Assembly: GCA_947589205.1 (NCBI GenBank)
Contig: CANQCJ010000132.1
Coordinates: forward strand, 1-6,089
Reading direction: 5' to 3'
Length of the DNA stretch: 6,089 nt
Origin: an uncultured Ruminococcus sp.
GTDB taxonomy: Bacteria > Bacillota > Clostridia > Oscillospirales > Ruminococcaceae
Shown in pieces: positions 6,058-6,089 of the stretch (positions are counted from its first letter, which is position 1; each line of letters opens with the position of its first letter). Both the position numbers and the translations under genes were made by a program. Under the pieces are notes generated by a model that was given only the letters and a program-made list of their open reading frames with translations, was not told the DNA's origin and searched no databases.

Positions 6058-6089
6058 GGACAGGTGTCCGAGTGGTTTAAGGAGCCGGT
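6058..6089 (+). tRNA. tRNA-Ser (3' truncated by window edge)
   Basis: The first 32 bases of a tRNA: acceptor strand GGACAGG, T8 and G9, D-arm TCC...GGA around a GAGTGGTTTAA loop, base 26, and the 5' anticodon stem CCGGT. The stretch GTCCGAGTGGTTTAAGGA is typical of bacterial serine tRNAs. The anticodon lies just beyond the edge. By similarity to clostridial genes UGA is my best guess, but this is not visible. Confidence 0.85.

Overview
The window suggests a low-to-mid GC Gram-positive anaerobe of the class Clostridia, probably Ruminococcus or a close relative in the Oscillospiraceae. The reasons are a Clp unfoldase carrying a ClpP-docking loop, strong AGGAGG ribosome binding sites, a consensus sigma-A promoter in front of a serine tRNA, and a zinc-ribbon/membrane/SH3 protein with a poly-threonine linker. 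The taxonomic call is an inference from gene style; no marker gene settles it.

Layout, left to right. (1) 1-966, + strand: the C-terminal 321 residues of a ClpC/ClpA-type AAA+ unfoldase, cut by the window's left edge. (2) 1060-3480, +: a complete glycogen/alpha-glucan phosphorylase (glgP) with an excellent RBS. (3) 3481-3653: a convergent intergenic region with three stem-loops that end transcription from glgP and perhaps from the opposing gene. (4) 3654-4619, - strand: a membrane-anchored protein with an N-terminal zinc ribbon and two extracytoplasmic SH3-like domains. (5) 4619-4970: four head-to-tail copies of an exactly 88-bp, hairpin-bearing repeat, abutting that gene's start codon. (6) 4971-5226: an AT-rich divergent control region. 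(7) 5227-5841, +: a YdjM/DUF457-type membrane-bound putative metal-dependent hydrolase starting at TTG. (8) 5842-6089: a near-consensus promoter, a 7-nt tandem repeat tract and the first 32 nt of a serine tRNA gene, cut by the right edge.

The genes do not form one pathway. The Clp subunit (proteolysis) and glgP (release of glucose-1-phosphate from storage glucan) are co-directional and 93 bp apart, with no terminator seen between them, so read-through is possible. The zinc-ribbon/SH3 protein and the YdjM-like protein are divergent and both act at the membrane.

The most unusual part is the 88-bp repeat array. It separates a good Shine-Dalgarno sequence (4975-4981, - strand) from the only plausible start codon of the zinc-ribbon/SH3 gene (4619). 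This looks like insertion or amplification of a structured palindromic element inside a translation initiation region.
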